Source: Streptomyces sp. MMG1121 (GTDB lineage: Bacteria > Actinomycetota > Actinomycetes > Streptomycetales > Streptomycetaceae). From it: 64,000 nucleotides of DNA. The translations under genes were made by a program, and so were the position numbers. The DNA is taken from assembly GCF_001280015.1 (NCBI RefSeq), contig NZ_LGDV01000262.1, positions 112,668 through 176,667 on the forward strand. The letters are read 5' to 3'. A model generated the notes under the pieces. The model made no database searches, was not told the DNA's origin, and worked only from the letters and a program-made list of their open reading frames with translations. Position 1 is the stretch's first letter, and the number at the start of each line of letters is the position of its first letter. This document shows, in pieces, positions 44,690-52,588 of the stretch.

Positions 44690-45895
44690 TCAGGCGCGAC
44701 CGCGGAGCATGAGGTTCCAGTACAGGAACGGCAGACCGTAGCGCTTGAGGTACCACATGTCCCGGCGTTCGTGGGTCGTGTCGATGAGGGGCAGGGTGGG
44801 GCGGTGGCGCAGGGCGTAGTCGAACTCGGCCAGCAGCATGGTGTGCCGTGACGTGGTGATCGGGCAGGAGGAGTAGCCGTCGTACGAGGCGGGCAGCGAC
44901 TCGGCGCCCGCGAGGCTCGCGGCGACGTTCCGGGCGACGACCGGTGCCTGTTTGCGGATCGCGGCCCCGGTCTTGGAGTTGGGCGACGAGCCGGCGTCGC
45001 CGAGGGCGAAGACGTCGGGGTGGCGTACATGGCGCAGGGTGTGTCTGTCGATCTCCACGTAGCCGGCGGGATCCGCCGGATCGGCCAGCGGACTCGCCTT
45101 GACCCAGTCGGGTGCCGACTGGGGCGGTACGACGTGCATCATGTCGAAGCGGACGGATTCCCTGGCCCCGGGCGCGTGGTCGACGACGACGGCGTCGCGG
45201 CCGTCCGGGTCCACCTCGACCAGTTCGCTGTTCCTGCGCACCTCGATGCCGTAGCGGGCGGCGACCCGCTCCAGTTCCGCGGCGAACACGGGAACCCCGA
45301 ACATGCCCGGCGTGGGCAGCACGAGCACCACCCGGATGTCCTTCAGGACACCCTGCTCGCGCCAGTGGTCCGCGGCGAGATAGGCGATCTTCTGCGGTGC
45401 TCCGCCACACTTGACCGGGCCGGCCGGCATGGTGAAGACGGCTGTGCCCGAGCGCATGGAGCGGATCAGGTCCCAGGTCCTGGGCGCCAGTTCATAGGTG
45501 TAGTTGCTCGAGGTGTGCGGCTCGGTGACGGCCTGCGCCATGCCGGGCACCCTGTTCCAGTCGAGCTGGATACCGGGGCAGACGACGAGCCTGTCGTAGC
45601 CGACGGTCCGTCCGTCGGCGACGGTGACCGTCCGCTCCCCGGGAGCCACGGTCTCCACGCGGCCGCGGATCCAGGAGACGCCCTTCGGTAAGACGGACCG
45701 CTGCGGACGGGCGCTCGCCCGGGCGGGAGCGCGTCCGCCGCCCACCAGGGTCCACAGCGGCTGGTAGTAGTGCGTGGCGGAGGGCTCGACGAGCCCGATG
45801 TCGCGGATCCCGCTGCGCAGCAGACGGGCCGCCACGCTGACGCCGGCACTCCCCGCGCCCACGATCAGGACCTGGTGATGAGCGTCGATGGTCAT
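44690..45895 (-). CDS. sqr: Sulfide:quinone oxidoreductase, type II-like
   Basis: A 401-residue FAD protein at the inner face of the membrane, oxidising sulfide to sulfane sulfur and passing electrons to quinone. The ATG at 45895 follows GAGGGAAG. It begins HQVLIVGAGSAGVSVAARLL (FAD loop). Two redox-type cysteines are in MPAGPVKCGGAPQKIAYL and YSSCPITTSRHTMLLAEFDY, exactly as in the type II (SQRDL-like) enzymes; the C-terminal WYLKRYGLPFLYWNLMLRG is the membrane-attachment helix. It is divergent from the GntR gene, with a palindrome in the shared region. Confidence 0.85.
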   Translation of the reverse strand: MTIDAHHQVLIVGAGSAGVSVAARLLRSGIRDIGLVEPSATHYYQPLWTLVGGGRAPARASARPQRSVLPKGVSWIRGRVETVAPGERTVTVADGRTVGYDRLVVCPGIQLDWNRVPGMAQAVTEPHTSSNYTYELAPRTWDLIRSMRSGTAVFTMPAGPVKCGGAPQKIAYLAADHWREQGVLKDIRVVLVLPTPGMFGVPVFAAELERVAARYGIEVRRNSELVEVDPDGRDAVVVDHAPGARESVRFDMMHVVPPQSAPDWVKASPLADPADPAGYVEIDRHTLRHVRHPDVFALGDAGSSPNSKTGAAIRKQAPVVARNVAASLAGAESLPASYDGYSSCPITTSRHTMLLAEFDYALRHRPTLPLIDTTHERRDMWYLKRYGLPFLYWNLMLRGRA

Positions 45896-45922
45896 GTACG
45901 GCTTCCCTCTCACATCCGTCCG

Positions 45923-45961
45923 AGCTAATGTACGTACATTAGCTTTCCATATGTACGTACA
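45923..45961. promoter_or_regulatory. GntR operator region: 22-bp palindrome plus half-related site
   Basis: Half-site AGCTAATGTAC at 45923-45933 is followed by its exact reverse complement to 45944. A second copy of the core, TGTACGTACA, lies at 45952-45961. Both are between the divergent sqr and GntR genes, in a rare AT-rich stretch. The ACGTACAT-type core fits HutC/GntR-family sites. Confidence 0.8.
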
Positions 45962-45979
45962 CAAGAATGAGGACGGACC

Positions 45980-46795
45980 ATGGGTCAGGACCCCGCTCCC
46001 TCCCCCGGCCGGGGGAGAATCCCGCTGTGGCGTCATGTGCGTGACGACCTCAGGGCCCGCCTGGCGCAAGGGGAGTTCGTCGACTCCTTCCCCGGCGAGA
46101 ACGAGCTGGCCGCCCGGTACGGAGTCAGCCGGCACACCATCCGCGAGGCGCTGCGCGAGCTGCGGGACGAGGGCCTGGTCACCGCGGCGAAGGGACGACG
46201 GCAGCGACCGGCGGGCGAGGCCGTCATAGACCAGCCCGTCGGCGCCCTCTACAGCCTGTTCGCCTCGGTGGAGGCGGCCGGTCTCGAACAGCGCAGCATC
46301 GTCCGCACCCTCGACATCCGCGCGGACGCGCACGTGGCGGTGCGCCTGGGCCTGGAGGAGTCGACGCCGCTGCTCTACCTGGAACGCATCCGCCTGGCCG
46401 ACGGGGAACCGCTGGCCCACGACAAGGTGTGGCTGCCGGCCTCGGACGCCCGGGCGCTGCTCGACGCCGACTTCGGCCATACGGCGCTCTACGACGAACT
46501 CGCCGATCGGTGCGGCCTGCGCCTCGTCGGCGGAGAGGAACGTATCCAGGCGGTGACTCCGACCGCCGCCGAGCAGAGGCTGCTCGGCCTGCCCGACGGC
46601 GTGGCCGCCTTCTCCATCGAGCGGCTCGGCCGTACACACGGCCGCACGGTCGAATGGCGCACCACCCTGATCCGCGGTGACCGGTTCAGCGTGGTGACCC
46701 GGTTCGACGCCCGCGCCGGCTACCGCCTCGACCCGGCCGGAAGCCGGTTCACGCACTCGGGGCGCAGCGTACGGCGGCCCGCTCCGGCGCGGTGA
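45980..46795 (+). CDS. GntR/HutC-family regulator of the sulfide module
   Basis: A 271-residue repressor: residues 15-80 form the GntR winged helix (IPLWRHVRDDLRARLAQGEF, ENELAARYGVSRHTIREALR), and residues 90-250 the UTRA ligand-binding domain (LLYLERIRLADGEPLAHDKV). It is divergent from sqr and 77 bp upstream of the persulfide-dioxygenase-like gene. The palindromes at 45923-45961 suggest self-regulation and control of the sqr side; the effector is probably linked to sulfur state but is unknown. Confidence 0.9.
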   Translation: MGQDPAPSPGRGRIPLWRHVRDDLRARLAQGEFVDSFPGENELAARYGVSRHTIREALRELRDEGLVTAAKGRRQRPAGEAVIDQPVGALYSLFASVEAAGLEQRSIVRTLDIRADAHVAVRLGLEESTPLLYLERIRLADGEPLAHDKVWLPASDARALLDADFGHTALYDELADRCGLRLVGGEERIQAVTPTAAEQRLLGLPDGVAAFSIERLGRTHGRTVEWRTTLIRGDRFSVVTRFDARAGYRLDPAGSRFTHSGRSVRRPAPAR

Positions 46796-46872
46796 CGGGG
46801 TGCTGCCCCGCGATGAGTCCGTCCTCGTCGCATCCCTGTGCAGTGTGTGGCCGAGTGGAGGAAGTGCCTGAC

Positions 46873-48234
46873 ATGTTCTTCGTCGACACGATCGAGGTGG
46901 CCGGGCTCGGCAACCGGGGCTATCTGGCGGGCGGTGGGCGCACGGCCGTGGCCGTCGACCCGCCGCGCGACGTCGACCGGGTGCTGGCGGCCGCGGCACG
47001 CAGAGGCGTCCGGATCTCCCATGTCGTCGAGACCCACATCCACAACGACTACGTCACCGGCGGCCTGGAACTCGCCCGCCTCACGGGCGCCGCCTATCTC
47101 GTCCCGGCCGGGGCCACCGTGTCCTTCGCACGCATACCCGTGCACGACGGCGACCGCACGGTCATCGACGCCGGTCTCGCCCTGCACGCGCTGGCGACGC
47201 CCGGCCACACCCCGCACCACACCGCCTACGCGCTGCAGGAGCACGGAAGGGTCGTCGCGGTGTTCACCGGAGGCTCGCTGCTGATCGGCACGGTCGGCCG
47301 TCCCGACCTGGTCGAACCGCGCCTGACCGAGAGCCTCGCCCGCGCCCAGCACGCGTCCGCGCACCGGCTGGCCGCTGAACTGCCAGACGCCGCCGTGGTG
47401 TTGCCCACGCACGGATTCGGCAGCTTCTGCTCCGCCGGCCGCGCCGAGGGCGACGAGAGCACCATCGGGAAGGAGAAGGCGTCGAACGAGGCGCTCACCC
47501 AGGACGTCGACACCTTCATCGCCCGCCTGCTCGCGGCGCTCGACGACATCCCCGCGTACTACGCGCACATGGGCCCCGTCAACGCCGCCGGACCGGCTCC
47601 GGTCGACCTCACCGCTCCCGCGCCGGCCGACGCCGGGGAGATCGCGGCGCGACTGGCCGCCGGGGAGTGGGTGGTGGACGTGCGCAACCGGATCGCGTTC
47701 GCCGACGGGCATGTCGCCGGCACCTACAACTTCGAGGCGAACGGCCAACTCGCCACCTATCTGGCCTGGTTGATCCCCTGGGGCAAGCCGGTGACGCTCC
47801 TGGCGGAGTCGACCGAGCAACTGGCCGACGTGCAACGCGAGTTGGTGCGCGTCGGCATCGACCGCCCGGCCGCCGCGGCCACCGGCGGACCGCGGACCTG
47901 GACGACCGAGGGCACGGCCCTGGCCGCCTTCGCGCGCGCCACCTTCGCGGACCTGGCCGAGCGGCACCCGGCACGGGACCTGGTCGTGCTGGACGTCCGG
48001 CGTGCCTCCGAGCGGGCCGCCGGATTCATCGACGGCTCGGTCCACGTACCGCTGCACACCCTGCACCGGCGCCTCGACGAGGTACCGCCCGGTGAGGTGT
48101 GGGTGCACTGCGCGGGTGGCATGCGCGCCGCCATCGCCGCCTCGCTGCTGGACGCGGCAGGCCGTGCCGTGACCGCCGTCGACGACTCCTTCACCGCGGC
48201 CGGCACGGCCGGACTGGCACTCCGTACCGCCTGA
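46873..48234 (+). CDS. MBL-fold persulfide dioxygenase-like protein with two rhodanese domains
   Basis: A 453-residue fusion. GGAGGAAG precedes the ATG at 46873. Residues 1-230 are an ETHE1/glyoxalase-II-type metallo-beta-lactamase fold with H55, H57 and D59 in THIHNDYVTGG, followed by ATPGHTPHHTAY and LPTHGFGSFC. Residue 60 is Tyr where many MBL proteins have His, as is usual in this subgroup. Two rhodanese domains follow: the first (about 255-350) lacks the active cysteine; the second (about 360-450) has Cys413 in VWVHCAGGMR. It should oxidise persulfides to sulfite. It lies between GntR and a sulfite exporter gene. Confidence 0.87.
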   Translation: MFFVDTIEVAGLGNRGYLAGGGRTAVAVDPPRDVDRVLAAAARRGVRISHVVETHIHNDYVTGGLELARLTGAAYLVPAGATVSFARIPVHDGDRTVIDAGLALHALATPGHTPHHTAYALQEHGRVVAVFTGGSLLIGTVGRPDLVEPRLTESLARAQHASAHRLAAELPDAAVVLPTHGFGSFCSAGRAEGDESTIGKEKASNEALTQDVDTFIARLLAALDDIPAYYAHMGPVNAAGPAPVDLTAPAPADAGEIAARLAAGEWVVDVRNRIAFADGHVAGTYNFEANGQLATYLAWLIPWGKPVTLLAESTEQLADVQRELVRVGIDRPAAAATGGPRTWTTEGTALAAFARATFADLAERHPARDLVVLDVRRASERAAGFIDGSVHVPLHTLHRRLDEVPPGEVWVHCAGGMRAAIAASLLDAAGRAVTAVDDSFTAAGTAGLALRTA

Positions 48235-48292
48235 GCCCCTTCGGGCCGGCTCGCACACCGTCACCACACCGCACCAGAGGCCAGGACCGCCC

Positions 48293-48415
48293 ATGAAGAG
48301 ATCATCCCCGCCCCGCACACGCCGGATCGCCGTGGCGGCAGCGGCCGGACCCACCGGACACGGCCGCAGCCCCGAGGACGAAGCCGCCGGCACCCTGCCA
48401 GGTGCCGCCGCGTGA
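48293..48415 (+). CDS. Possible 40-residue small protein coupled to the exporter
   Basis: An ATG at 48293 opens a 40-codon frame (MKRSSPPRTRRIAVAAAAGP to PGAAA) whose TGA overlaps the GTG start of the TauE-like gene (GTGA, 48412-48415). A weak AGGA lies before the ATG. The basic N-terminus with a small hydrophobic patch is not convincing as a signal. It may be a real small coupling peptide, the tail of a lost gene, or chance. Confidence 0.35.
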   Translation: MKRSSPPRTRRIAVAAAAGPTGHGRSPEDEAAGTLPGAAA

Positions 48416-49158
48416 GTGCCCTGCTCCTCGCCCTCACGGCCGGCGCGCTGATCGGGCTGGCCCTCGGCGCCCTCGGCGGCGGTGGCAGTGTCCTGGCCGT
48501 TCCCGCCCTGATCTATCTGCTCGGCTTCACCCCCGTGGCGGCGACGACGGCCGCACTGGTGATCGTGGCCCTCACCTCGGCAACCGCCCTGACCGCGCAC
48601 GCCCGTGACGGACATGTCCGCTGGGGGACGGGACTGCTCTTCGCGGCGGCCGGGACCGGCCCGGCGATGCTGGGTTCCGCGGTCGCCGCGCACCTCCCGG
48701 CGGCCGCCCTGTCGGCGGCCTTCGCGGTGGTCGCGGCCGCCGCGGCGGTGCGCATGCTGCGGCCCGCAAGAGCGGACGACGCCGCACGGGGGCTCAGGCC
48801 CGGCCACGCGGCCGCGGCCGGCGCGGGACTCGGCACGGTGACCGGCGTCCTCGGAGTCGGCGGCGGCTTCCTCGCCGTACCGGCTCTCGTGGGTGTACTG
48901 GGACTGCGCATGCGCGAGGCGGTGGGCACCAGCCTGCTGGTCATCACCGTCAACTCCCTGGCGGCACTCGGGCTGCGCGGCGGCACCGTGGACCGACTCG
49001 ACTGGACGGTCGTCGCCCCCTTCGCCGGCGCCGCGGTCCTCGGGGCGTGGGACGGCAGGCGCCTGGGGGCGAAGGTGGAGGGCAGCACCCTGCGCCAGGT
49101 CTTCGCCGTGGTGCTGCTGGCAGTGGCGGCCTGCATGTTCGTCGACGCGGTGGTCTGA
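48412..49158 (+). CDS. TauE/SafE-family sulfite/sulfonate exporter
   Basis: A 248-residue membrane protein with about eight hydrophobic segments in two similar halves, each starting with the family's glycine-rich signature: GLALGALGGGGSVLAVPALI and GTVTGVLGVGGGFLAVPALV. This is the TauE/SafE (PF01925) pattern; members export sulfite or organosulfur anions. It follows the persulfide-dioxygenase-like gene, whose product would be sulfite, so removal of that product is the likely job. Confidence 0.92.
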   Translation: MSALLLALTAGALIGLALGALGGGGSVLAVPALIYLLGFTPVAATTAALVIVALTSATALTAHARDGHVRWGTGLLFAAAGTGPAMLGSAVAAHLPAAALSAAFAVVAAAAAVRMLRPARADDAARGLRPGHAAAAGAGLGTVTGVLGVGGGFLAVPALVGVLGLRMREAVGTSLLVITVNSLAALGLRGGTVDRLDWTVVAPFAGAAVLGAWDGRRLGAKVEGSTLRQVFAVVLLAVAACMFVDAVV

Positions 49159-49182
49159 CCCGGACCGGCCGCTCCGGCGGGT

Positions 49183-49455
49183 CCCGCCCAGGACGGGCCC
49201 CGTGGCGACGGCCACCAAGCCGCCGACCGTCCACAGGGCGATGCCGCGCGCCCGCTCGCCCGGATCGGAGAAGAGCTGCCGGATCAGCGCCGGCGAGGCG
49301 GGAACCCGCACCGCCGCCGCGCTCTCCCGCACCACGCGCGCGGCCGTCAGCGCCCCGAGTGCCGGCGCCGCCCCGCAGGCTGGCGGGGAAGCGCCGCTGA
49401 GCGCGGCGACGGGCACGACCGGCCTGCCGGCCGGCCGCCCCCACCCCTTGCTCAC
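49183..49455 (-). pseudogene. Decayed DHA2-type MFS exporter at the end of the diaminopropionate operon
   Basis: A GTG at 49455 overlaps the sbnA stop by GTGA, then MSKGWGRP is followed directly by CGAAPALGALTAARVV, VPASPALIRQLFSDPGERAR and IALWTVGGLVAVATGPVLGG. These match the region from the third to the fifth helix of EmrB/QacA-like drug exporters. The first helices and everything after the GPVLGG motif are missing, and substitutions such as RESAAAV for the normal QG-AAAV break the pattern. It is therefore a deletion relic of an exporter once translationally coupled to sbnA. Confidence 0.7.
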
Positions 49456-50438
49456 CCGGCGTCGGCGGTGTCCGCGGTGTCCACGGCGTCGAGCACCTGC
49501 TCGCCGTACAGGTCCTGCAGCCAGTTGGTCTGATAGATGGTGTCCAGGTAGCGCTCGCCGAGGTCCGGTGCGATGGCCACCGCGGTCACGTCACGCGAGT
49601 CGTGCCGTGCCAGCCAGTCCGTGGCGCCGCTGACCACGGTTCCGGTGGAGCCGCCGAACAGGAAGCCGCGTCTGGCCATGCGGTGACACATGCGGATGGT
49701 GTCCGGCTCCTCCACCCGGATCACCTCGTCCACGAAGGACTCGTCGAGCAGCGGCGGGCGCATGCTCATGCCGAGGCCCGGGATCATCCGGCGGCCCGGC
49801 TCGCCGCCGAAGGCCACCGAGCCCACGGCGTCCACGGCGACGATCCGCACCGGGCGATGCCACTGCCGGAAGTAGCGTGCGCAGCCCATCAGGGTTCCGG
49901 TGGTGCCCGCGCCGACGAAGAGGACGTCCAGCTCCGGGAACTGGCGGGCGATCTCCTGGGCCGTCGTGCGGTAGTGGGCCCACCAGTTGCCCTCGTTGGT
50001 GTACTGGCTGAGCCAGACGTACCGGTCGTCGGAGGCACACAGTGTGCGGACGTACTCGATCCGCGTGCCCAGGAATCCGCCGTTGGAGTCCTGGTCGGCC
50101 ACGATGTGCACGTCACTGCCTATGGCTTCCATGAGCAGTCTGGTCGACAGGTTGCAACGGGAGTCCGTCACACACAGGAACCGGTAGCCCTTGCTCGCGG
50201 CGATCATGCTGAGCGCGACGCCCAGGTTTCCGGACGAGGACTCGACGAGCACGGAATCCGGCTTCAGGACCCCGTCACGCTCGGCCCTCTCCACCATCTC
50301 GATCGCGGCCTTCAGCTTGATGGAGCCGGCGAAGTTGAAGGCCTCGCACTTCAGATAGAGCGGGTACGCGCAGATCGACTTGAGGTCGACGAAGAGATCG
50401 CCCTCGTTGAAGGCGTAGGGAGCGGTTATCACTGGCAC
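49452..50438 (-). CDS. sbnA: 2,3-diaminopropionate biosynthesis protein SbnA
   Basis: A 328-residue PLP enzyme of the cysteine synthase fold. It couples O-phospho-L-serine with L-glutamate to give N-(1-amino-1-carboxy-2-ethyl)-glutamate, the first step to L-2,3-diaminopropionate. The PLP lysine is in AFNFAGSIKLKAAIEM (K41 or neighbour), SSSGNLGVALSMIAASKGY is the substrate loop, and VGAGTTGTLMG binds the PLP phosphate. Pairing with an ornithine-cyclodeaminase-like gene 36 bp upstream (SbnB) separates it from ordinary cysteine synthases. Last intact gene of the five-gene operon. Confidence 0.92.
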   Translation of the reverse strand: MPVITAPYAFNEGDLFVDLKSICAYPLYLKCEAFNFAGSIKLKAAIEMVERAERDGVLKPDSVLVESSSGNLGVALSMIAASKGYRFLCVTDSRCNLSTRLLMEAIGSDVHIVADQDSNGGFLGTRIEYVRTLCASDDRYVWLSQYTNEGNWWAHYRTTAQEIARQFPELDVLFVGAGTTGTLMGCARYFRQWHRPVRIVAVDAVGSVAFGGEPGRRMIPGLGMSMRPPLLDESFVDEVIRVEEPDTIRMCHRMARRGFLFGGSTGTVVSGATDWLARHDSRDVTAVAIAPDLGERYLDTIYQTNWLQDLYGEQVLDAVDTADTADAG

Positions 50439-50474
50439 GACGGGCCTCCTGGTGCCGGGCCGAGGACGACGGCC

Positions 50475-51545
50475 TCAGCCGTACCGTCGCAGCTCGTGGA
50501 AGAAGTCATCGATGAGACGGAGATCGCCCGTCCGGGACACCTCGTCGTAGACGTACTTGCCGACGGCGAGGTCGAGAACACCGAGTCCGAAGGGCGAGAA
50601 GACCACCGGCCGGTCGGTGGGCGGCGCGGCCCGTCCGGCCATGACGTCGTCGAGGGTCCCGTTGAGGAAGTCGCGGTTGCCGGTGAGCTGTTCGACCAGA
50701 TGGGGGGACGTGTCGGCCTTCAGACAGTGCTCGACGTCGTCGACGAAGTTCGCCGAGCCGAGCAGGATCTCGGGGGCCAGGTCACGCAGCGACACGTGCA
50801 GGACCAGGGGGTTGTGCGTGAACCAGGCCGGGTCGGTGACGTGTGGCCGGCCGGCGACGGTGGCGAAGACCACGAGGTCGCTGGCGCGGACGAGGTCCTC
50901 GGCGCTGTCATGGACGGTGATCTGCGCGGTGCCGCCGGATTGGCGCAGATAGCCGCAGAAGCCGCCCGCGCTGTCGGCGGACACGTCGTGCACGCCGACC
51001 GACTCGAAGGACCAGCCGGTGCCGTGCAGGAAGGTGTGGATGTAGCGGGCGATCAGCCCCGTACCGAAGAAGCCGACACGGGTGGGGCGGGTCCGGCCGC
51101 GGCTGAGCCAGTCGGCCGCCAGCGCCGCGGACGCCGCGGTCCTGGTGGCGCTGATGATCGAGCTCTCCAGACAGGCGAACGGATAGCCCGTGTCGTGGTC
51201 GTTGAGGATGAGGACCGCGGAGGCCCGCGGCAGCCCGGCGCCCACGTTCTCCGGGAAGCTGGAGATCCACTTCAGACCGTCCACCCTGGCCGGCCCGCCG
51301 ATGGAGGCCGGCAGGGCGATGATCCGCGCCGTGGGCCGGTCCGTGAAGCGCAGGAAGTACGACGGCGGGTTGACCGAGTCTCCCGCGCCGTGCAGCCGGT
51401 AGACGGCCTCGACCAGCTCCACGAGCTGGTTCTCACGTCCGCTCAGCGCGTGCCGCACCTGCTCACCGGTGATCACCGCGAACGTCGGCACGGGAGCCCG
51501 CTCGGGCCTGGCCGGTTCGGCCGCGGTCGACAGCATGTCGGTCAT
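50475..51545 (-). CDS. sbnB: 2,3-diaminopropionate biosynthesis protein SbnB
   Basis: A 356-residue NAD-dependent dehydrogenase of the ornithine cyclodeaminase/mu-crystallin family. It oxidatively cleaves the SbnA product to L-2,3-diaminopropionate and 2-oxoglutarate. The substrate part (YFLRFTDRPTARIIALPASI) precedes the Rossmann motif VGFFGTGLIARYIHTFLHGT and ends with FGLGVLDLAVGKYVYDEVSR. The ATG overlaps the stop of the upstream oxygenase gene (ATGA, 51542-51545), so the two are translationally coupled. Confidence 0.93.
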   Translation of the reverse strand: MTDMLSTAAEPARPERAPVPTFAVITGEQVRHALSGRENQLVELVEAVYRLHGAGDSVNPPSYFLRFTDRPTARIIALPASIGGPARVDGLKWISSFPENVGAGLPRASAVLILNDHDTGYPFACLESSIISATRTAASAALAADWLSRGRTRPTRVGFFGTGLIARYIHTFLHGTGWSFESVGVHDVSADSAGGFCGYLRQSGGTAQITVHDSAEDLVRASDLVVFATVAGRPHVTDPAWFTHNPLVLHVSLRDLAPEILLGSANFVDDVEHCLKADTSPHLVEQLTGNRDFLNGTLDDVMAGRAAPPTDRPVVFSPFGLGVLDLAVGKYVYDEVSRTGDLRLIDDFFHELRRYG

Positions 51546-52546
51546 CGCTCACTCGCCCCCTCGGCCGGGCCGTGTCCGGCCGGACGAACGGCCTCGCCCA
51601 TCCCGACCAGTACCTGCCGCTCGCCGGAGAACGCCTCCCGGCTGTGCGCGGTGCGGATGTTGTCCACGAGCAGCAGGTCACCGGCCTGCCAGGGGGCGCG
51701 CCGGGTGTGTGCCTCGTAGGTGCTGTTGATCAGCTGGACGACGTCCTCGCCGATCGGACTGCCGTCGCCGTAGCGGGTGTTGAACGGCAGCCCGTCCGCG
51801 CCGTAGACGTCCACCAGGTACTCACGCACCTCCGGGGCGAGCGTCCACTCGTTGAGGAAGGCGATCTGGTTGAACCAGCAGCGCCGGTCCGTGAGCGGGT
51901 GCCGGACGACCGCGCCGCGGCGCTGCTCGGTGCGCAGCGTCCCGTCGGGCTGCCAGCTGAAGTCGATGGCGTTCGCCCGGCAGTAGCGCTCGATCTCGGC
52001 GTGGTCGTGCGTGCCGAACGACTCCACGAGGCTCGCCCCGATCTCGTCGTTGTAGGCGCGGGTCAGGATCCAGCCCTCCCGTTCGAACCGTTCGGTGAGC
52101 CCGGTGGGCAGCGCGCGCAGAACCTCCTCGGCATCGGCCACCGCCGTCGCCCCGCCCTCCTCGGGCACGGTCAGGCAGGCGAACAGCATCAGCCCCGGTA
52201 CCTGAAGCGGGTAACTCAGCTCGTGGTGCATGCACATCGGCTGGTTGGCCGGCCAGGGCGTGGAGGAGTAGAGCCCCGGGCCGTGGGCCTCGCGGGGAGC
52301 GAAGGCCTCCCGTTCCGTCAGCAGGGCTCCGGCCAGACGCGCGAAGACGGCACCGACCTGGTCGGTGTCCCGCAGCCCGAGACCGCGGACGACCAGCGCC
52401 CCGTGCTCGGTGACCTGCGCACGCAGTGCCTCGCGGTACTCGGCCGCCCAGCTCGGGGCGTCGTCTGGGGGATCGACGCACAGCAACGCCGGCTTGTCCG
52501 GCCGCAGCTCCACGTCGAGCGGTGATGCCAGGGATGAGAACGGCAT
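51542..52546 (-). CDS. Fe(II)/2-oxoglutarate oxygenase, TauD/SyrP-like
   Basis: A 334-residue TauD/TfdA-fold oxygenase. Metal ligands: H107 and E109 in MCMHHELSYP (H-x-E, as in SyrP-type enzymes) and a distal His near 301 in NIRTAHSREAF; R310 in ERQVLVG is placed to bind 2-oxoglutarate. Related enzymes hydroxylate amino acids at the beta-carbon, free or carrier-bound, in peptide antibiotics. 2-Oxoglutarate is also the by-product of SbnB. Its place inside the operon suggests hydroxylation of diaminopropionate or the assembled chain. Confidence 0.87.
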   Translation of the reverse strand: MPFSSLASPLDVELRPDKPALLCVDPPDDAPSWAAEYREALRAQVTEHGALVVRGLGLRDTDQVGAVFARLAGALLTEREAFAPREAHGPGLYSSTPWPANQPMCMHHELSYPLQVPGLMLFACLTVPEEGGATAVADAEEVLRALPTGLTERFEREGWILTRAYNDEIGASLVESFGTHDHAEIERYCRANAIDFSWQPDGTLRTEQRRGAVVRHPLTDRRCWFNQIAFLNEWTLAPEVREYLVDVYGADGLPFNTRYGDGSPIGEDVVQLINSTYEAHTRRAPWQAGDLLLVDNIRTAHSREAFSGERQVLVGMGEAVRPAGHGPAEGASER

Positions 52547-52588
52547 CTTCGGTTTCCTTTCGGTCGACCGCCTGGGGTCCGAGGGGGC

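Noticed and set aside
49452..52546. Staphyloferrin B-type siderophore cluster suggested by sbnA and sbnB
   Set aside because: No IucA/IucC-type NIS synthetase, decarboxylase or siderophore transporter is present; the partners are NRPS and Pls-type enzymes instead.
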